A DNA stretch of 64,000 bases, taken from assembly GCF_018687495.1 (NCBI RefSeq), contig NZ_CP061293.1, positions 1,657,242 to 1,721,241 on the forward strand, read 5' to 3'. Positions 61,400 to 64,000 of this stretch are shown piece by piece. The DNA is from Polynucleobacter sp. MWH-Svant-W18. Its GTDB lineage: Bacteria > Pseudomonadota > Gammaproteobacteria > Burkholderiales > Burkholderiaceae. The stretch's first letter is position 1. Each line of letters begins with the position of its first letter. The notes under the pieces were generated by a model, which saw only the letters and a list, made by a program, of their open reading frames with translations, did no database searches and was not told the DNA's origin. Both the position numbers and the translations under genes were made by a program.

Positions 61400-61915
61400 C
61401 TACTTACGGTAACCATCTAATTTCTCACTTAGAGCCTCCACTGCTTTAGCTAGGGCATAGAGCTCTTTTTCTTTCATCGCATCAATTTTCTGGTGTAGTA
61501 ATTCAATTTCTAGTTCGGCTTTTACATTGACCTCAAAGTCATTATTCGCATGTTGTCGATCAATTTCTGAAAGTCGATTTTGGCTCATCATGATTGCCGG
61601 GGCGGTATAAGCAGCCTGAAACGACAGCATTAAATTCAATAAAATAAAGGGGTATGGATCCCACGCATTGTTATTGGTAGTGGAGTTATAGATAATCCAA
61701 GCGGATATACAAAGACTTTGGATGATGATGAACTTCCAAGATCCAACGGTCTTTGCTACAACATCAGATATTTTTTGGCCAACTGTCAGCGGGCCGATGG
61801 GCTGCTCAATATGCACAGGAATTTGACCAGAAAGCCCTTCGCGATGCCTTCTTCGGTGAGCGCGGAGAGCCTCTAGAACTTTTAGCTCTTGCTTATTGGG
61901 TGCAGTAATAGCCAT
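61400..61915 (-). CDS. DUF1003 domain-containing membrane protein
   Basis: A 171-residue protein with two helices (WKFIIIQSLCISAWIIYN and YPFILLNLMLSFQAAYTAPAIMM) separated by a short loop, then a charged coiled-coil tail (SEIDRQHANNDFEVNVKAELE and later). This is the DUF1003 layout. Function unknown; likely inner membrane. It is convergent with katG. Confidence 0.88.
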   Translation of the reverse strand: MAITAPNKQELKVLEALRAHRRRHREGLSGQIPVHIEQPIGPLTVGQKISDVVAKTVGSWKFIIIQSLCISAWIIYNSTTNNNAWDPYPFILLNLMLSFQAAYTAPAIMMSQNRLSEIDRQHANNDFEVNVKAELEIELLHQKIDAMKEKELYALAKAVEALSEKLDGYRK

Positions 61916-61960
61916 AATAATTCTCCTAATGTGCTTTCCCTACTCTACGCTCTATAAATG

Positions 61961-61984
61961 AAAAAACCACCCGAAGGTGGTTTT
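61961..61984 (-). terminator. tRNA-type terminator downstream of the tRNA-Phe remnant
   Basis: On the minus strand CCACC, TTCG tetraloop, GGTGG, then six T, 10 bp after the CCA end of the tRNA remnant. It would be the original terminator of a leftward tRNA-Phe gene. A short T-run on the other strand could also serve plus-strand transcripts. Confidence 0.78.
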
Positions 61985-61993
61985 GATGTTTCT

Positions 61994-62038
61994 TGGTGGC
62001 CCGGGGCGGAATCGAACCACCGACACAAGGATTTTCAA
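61994..62038 (-). pseudogene. 3' part of tRNA-Phe (anticodon loop to CCA), remnant or att core
   Basis: On the minus strand the 45 bases run from the anticodon loop TTGAAAA (anticodon GAA) through TCCTTGTGTC, an intact T-arm (GGTGG, TTCGATT, CCGCC), the acceptor 3' strand CCGGGCC and ACCA. The 5' half does not fold: the anticodon-stem and acceptor partners are missing, although 62039-62064 keep a weak likeness to a D-arm (AGTTTAGTC, ACAGAG). It is either a decayed tRNA-Phe or the duplicated 3' end left by an integrated element. Confidence 0.75.
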
Positions 62039-62470
62039 CTCTGTCCCCCAGACTAAACTCCCGCTAGATCTCAAAAGGTTCACCCCACCCGAGTCTAACT
62101 TTGTGCACAAAACTTTCTTGGGTGTTTGTATGAGATTGATTTGGTTGAGTTATTTTGACCCACGCAAGGAGTACGAGTGAGTTTGGCGGCGTGATGGGGA
62201 TTTGACTGACACAGGGATGACGACTCCTTGTTGTGATCGGGGTACCCCACGCATGAAGTGTCCTTTTAAAGGACGTTGCTCATTAATACTGTAAGTGAAT
62301 GATAGATTCCTTACATACGCATATACGTATGTATACATGCATCAGCCAATAAGTAGGCATGGCTTTTAGTTCGAGTAACTATATATGCATATATACGTAT
62401 ATATGAGAAGTCTTTTTAAAGGACATCTTAGTGAACGTCTATTAACGCGACGGTTACCGTAATAAAAGTT
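62039..62470. other. gene-free region with nested palindromes and alternating pyrimidine-purine tracts
   Basis: No credible gene lies here. The visible features are: inverted arms CACCCGAG (62086-62093) and CTTGGGTG (62117-62124) enclosing a perfect 12-bp palindrome TTTGTGCACAAA (62100-62111); a tRNA-3'-like stretch (62184-62226); the near-palindrome GTCCTTTTAAAGGAC (62260-62274) and a related copy TCTTTTTAAAGGACA (62411-62425); and two alternating tracts of CATACGTATG/ATATGCATAT type (62314-62342 and 62380-62404). Confidence 0.7.
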
Positions 62471-62704
62471 TTATTTTTGTATTAATAAATTAGCCAATTG
62501 ATCTACTACTTCTGACCACTCTGAGTCGTCGGCCTTAGCTTCAATCAAAAATGCTTTTTGATCTGGCGCCCAGTAAATGGCATCGTGAAGGACAGACCCT
62601 GGCTTAAGTTTATGTCTTTCTATGTATCTCTCCATATGAATCTTTTGGGATGACAAACCTAACTGTTCAAAAAGCTCTTCCAAAGTTCTATTGTTCATGC
62701 TCAT
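62471..62704 (-). CDS. DUF2789 family protein
   Basis: A 77-residue protein matching the DUF2789 pattern: TLEELFEQLGLSS, a helical middle, AIYWAPDQKAFLIEA and DDSEWSEVVDQLANLL. Function unknown. Last gene of the minus-strand group that follows pal. Confidence 0.85.
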   Translation of the reverse strand: MSMNNRTLEELFEQLGLSSQKIHMERYIERHKLKPGSVLHDAIYWAPDQKAFLIEAKADDSEWSEVVDQLANLLIQK

Positions 62705-62716
62705 CAGAATTCTCCT

Positions 62717-63025
62717 TCACCAGTATTTAAAGCGGGATCTCTCAACATCCACATCTGGACCTATAGCTCGCATCTTCATCTGACAATGTGGGCAAGTAAG
62801 CCCATCCCACTCTTCCAAATATTTGGTAGAGAGGCAACTTGTACAAGCAGGTGCAATACTAATTTCTGTATTAATACTGCCTGGATGAGCAACCATATAT
62901 ACATCAATGGTTGCACAAGATTTACAAGCCATAACTACTCTAGATGAGTGAAGCCCGACCTCTCTACCCATGCCACTAATACATTCAAACTTACAAGAAC
63001 CACAAATAAATTTATATCTAGCCAT
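62717..63025 (-). CDS. zinc-ribbon-like hypothetical protein
   Basis: A 102-residue protein with four Cys pairs: FICGSCKFEC, ACKSCATIDV, ACTSCLSTKY and LTCPHCQMKM. These could build two zinc ribbons. No catalytic motif and no membrane segment are seen. Function unknown; it lies 12 bp before the DUF2789 gene and 12 bp after a lipoprotein gene. Confidence 0.75.
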   Translation of the reverse strand: MARYKFICGSCKFECISGMGREVGLHSSRVVMACKSCATIDVYMVAHPGSINTEISIAPACTSCLSTKYLEEWDGLTCPHCQMKMRAIGPDVDVERSRFKYW

Positions 63026-63037
63026 AAATCTATCGCA

Positions 63038-63559
63038 CTAATTCTTCTTAGGTTGAAGTGCCAGTTTCTTCATATGGGCATCTTGAGTGAGTAGTTGCCT
63101 TTCTTGATTGGCAACGCCAATAGTGATCTTTTTGGCGATAAGATCGGCATAGACGCCATCAATTTTTTTAAAGAAATCCTCATAGACCGCTTTCTTTTCG
63201 GGGCTTAAACCCTCTAAAGCAATTGGCCGACACGAATTAGCTTCAGCCAAATAATTCTTCAATGCCACAGCTTGCTGATCCGTCAATTTATCTGGCGAAC
63301 TAAAGAGGGCTTTAGCATGAGGATTATTTCTTGTAACAGCGATAATTTGACTGTCTACCAACAATGCATCAGCATTTTGATTGCTACGGATGATGCAATC
63401 ATTAAGTCGTTTAGCTACAGATCCCGAGTGATCAGGAGCCGGAGCTGTCATTGGCGACGGAACTTTAGCAACTTGCACTGGGTTATTGGGTGCAACGTTT
63501 GTCGCGCATCCACTTAGGAAAGCAATCCCCATCAAACTGAGTTTGAATATGTTTTTCAT
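63038..63559 (-). CDS. putative lipoprotein
   Basis: A 173-residue protein with a lipoprotein signal (MKNIFKLSLMGIAFLSGC, mature Cys18), a Pro/Ala-rich linker (about 23-45) and a helical domain with two Cys (LNDCIIRS, ANSCRPIAL) that may pair. I do not recognise the family; it lacks the coiled coil and TPR repeats of CpoB/YbgF, which often follows pal. It is encoded 17 bp downstream of pal and probably shares its transcript. Confidence 0.75.
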   Translation of the reverse strand: MKNIFKLSLMGIAFLSGCATNVAPNNPVQVAKVPSPMTAPAPDHSGSVAKRLNDCIIRSNQNADALLVDSQIIAVTRNNPHAKALFSSPDKLTDQQAVALKNYLAEANSCRPIALEGLSPEKKAVYEDFFKKIDGVYADLIAKKITIGVANQERQLLTQDAHMKKLALQPKKN

Positions 63560-63576
63560 TGAGTAGCCTTGGATGT

Positions 63577-64000
63577 TTAGCGATATACAAAATCAGCGCG
63601 GCGGTTTTCTTTAAATGCCGCTTCTGTCTGAGCTGGGTCAGCTGGCTTTTCTTTTCCAAAGCTCACCGCCTCCAACTGAGATTCGCTAACACCTTGTGCA
63701 ACTAGAGCTTTCTTAACAGCTTCGGATCGCTTTTGACCTAAGGCTAGGTTGTACTCTGCAGTTCCACGATCGTCGGTATTGCCTTGAATGATCACGGAGG
63801 CTTTTTGCTTTTGAAACGATTTTAAGTAAGAGGCATGAGCAGAGATAGTTGAAACATATTTTGGATCTACGGTGTAGCTATCAAACTCAAAATAGATTGA
63901 ACGCTTTCCATACACACTAGACTTGGGATCGCTAATGGGATCGTAAGTCATTGAGCCGCCAGCATTAACTTCAGCCACACCATTGGCGTCATCTAACTTA
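63577..64000 (-). CDS. pal: peptidoglycan-associated lipoprotein Pal, 5' end outside the window
   Basis: The OmpA-like peptidoglycan-binding domain of the Tol-Pal system. KRSIYFEFDSYTVDPKY, IIQGNTDDRGTAEYNLALGQKRSEAVKKAL and FGKEKPADPAQTEAAFKENRRADFVY are canonical, with the diaminopimelate-contacting Asp and Arg in TDDRG and NRRAD. The frame is open to the right edge (KLDDANGVAEVNAGG precedes the domain), so the signal peptide and lipobox lie beyond position 64000; the GTG at 63978 is internal. Confidence 0.93.
   Translation of the reverse strand, partial: KLDDANGVAEVNAGGSMTYDPISDPKSSVYGKRSIYFEFDSYTVDPKYVSTISAHASYLKSFQKQKASVIIQGNTDDRGTAEYNLALGQKRSEAVKKALVAQGVSESQLEAVSFGKEKPADPAQTEAAFKENRRADFVYR

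Noticed and set aside
61977..62180. Plus-strand reading frame with a Gly-Arg-Asn-Arg-Thr-Thr-Asp-Thr-Arg segment
   Set aside because: It is the antisense translation of the tRNA-Phe 3' part, a well-known spurious type of ORF.
62260..62430. Repeated AAAGGAC elements as a CRISPR array
   Set aside because: Only two imperfect copies about 150 bp apart, no regular spacers and no cas genes.

Overview
The window looks like a chromosomal segment of a betaproteobacterium of the Burkholderiaceae, most probably a small-genome freshwater Polynucleobacter or close relative. This rests on gene order (gatCAB divergent from mreBCD-mrdA-rodA; dapF, lipid A acyltransferases and metK together; metX-metW; DUF484-xerC-dksA), on protein signatures and on moderate base composition. 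Genes are densely packed with many 1-20 bp overlaps, and TTG/GTG starts are frequent. No complete tRNA, rRNA, insertion sequence, CRISPR array or prophage is visible.

Layout. 1-6.7 kb: end of a small gene, a flavin reductase, and a three-gene RND efflux operon on the minus strand. 6.8-13 kb: a lone AT-rich methyltransferase, then a minus-strand operon pteridine-reductase-like SDR > folB > ttcA > glmU > glmS. 13-18.9 kb: MidA-type methyltransferase, cca, an NDUFA9-like protein, a soluble lytic transglycosylase and 5-formyl-THF cyclo-ligase. 18.9-22.8 kb: the SAM cycle, metK > ahcY > metF, with a SAM-II-type riboswitch before metK and an SAH riboswitch before ahcY. 22.8-27 kb: two LpxL-type acyltransferases, dapF, pyrE, xth. 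27-38.3 kb: a long minus-strand run gatC > gatA > gatB > DUF484 > xerC > COG0523 GTPase > dksA > argB > slmA > metX > metW > AmpG-like MFS. 38.3-44 kb: the rod-shape operon mreBCD-mrdA-rodA, closed by a strong bidirectional terminator against an HU gene. 44.4-50 kb: LpxO, DUF167, carbonic anhydrase, a third LpxL paralogue, then a phosphoesterase next to a Ser/Thr kinase fused to a universal stress domain. 50-61.9 kb: dctA, an rRNA pseudouridine synthase, prfC, small proteins, a histidine phosphatase, a peroxiredoxin, an aquaporin, a cation-diffusion facilitator, a fourth LpxL paralogue, katG and a DUF1003 protein. 61.9-62.5 kb: a gene-free stretch holding a tRNA-Phe 3' remnant and nested palindromes. 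62.5-64 kb: DUF2789, a zinc-ribbon protein, a lipoprotein and the end of pal.

The window is mostly housekeeping: envelope building (GlmU/GlmS, MreBCD/PBP2/RodA, Slt, four LpxL-type enzymes, LpxO, Pal), one-carbon/methionine metabolism (MetX/W, MetK, AhcY, MetF, 5-FCL, FolB, SDR) and translation (GatCAB, RF3, TtcA, Cca). I see no clear new multi-gene system. The best leads are the two-riboswitch SAM/SAH arrangement with its visible RBS-sequestering hairpin, the kinase-Usp fusion paired with a phosphoesterase, the pteridine-reductase-like protein in the folB operon, the tRNA-Phe remnant region, and proteins with unusual termini or start codons (GlmU tail, RND adaptor extension, peroxiredoxin and RF3 starts).
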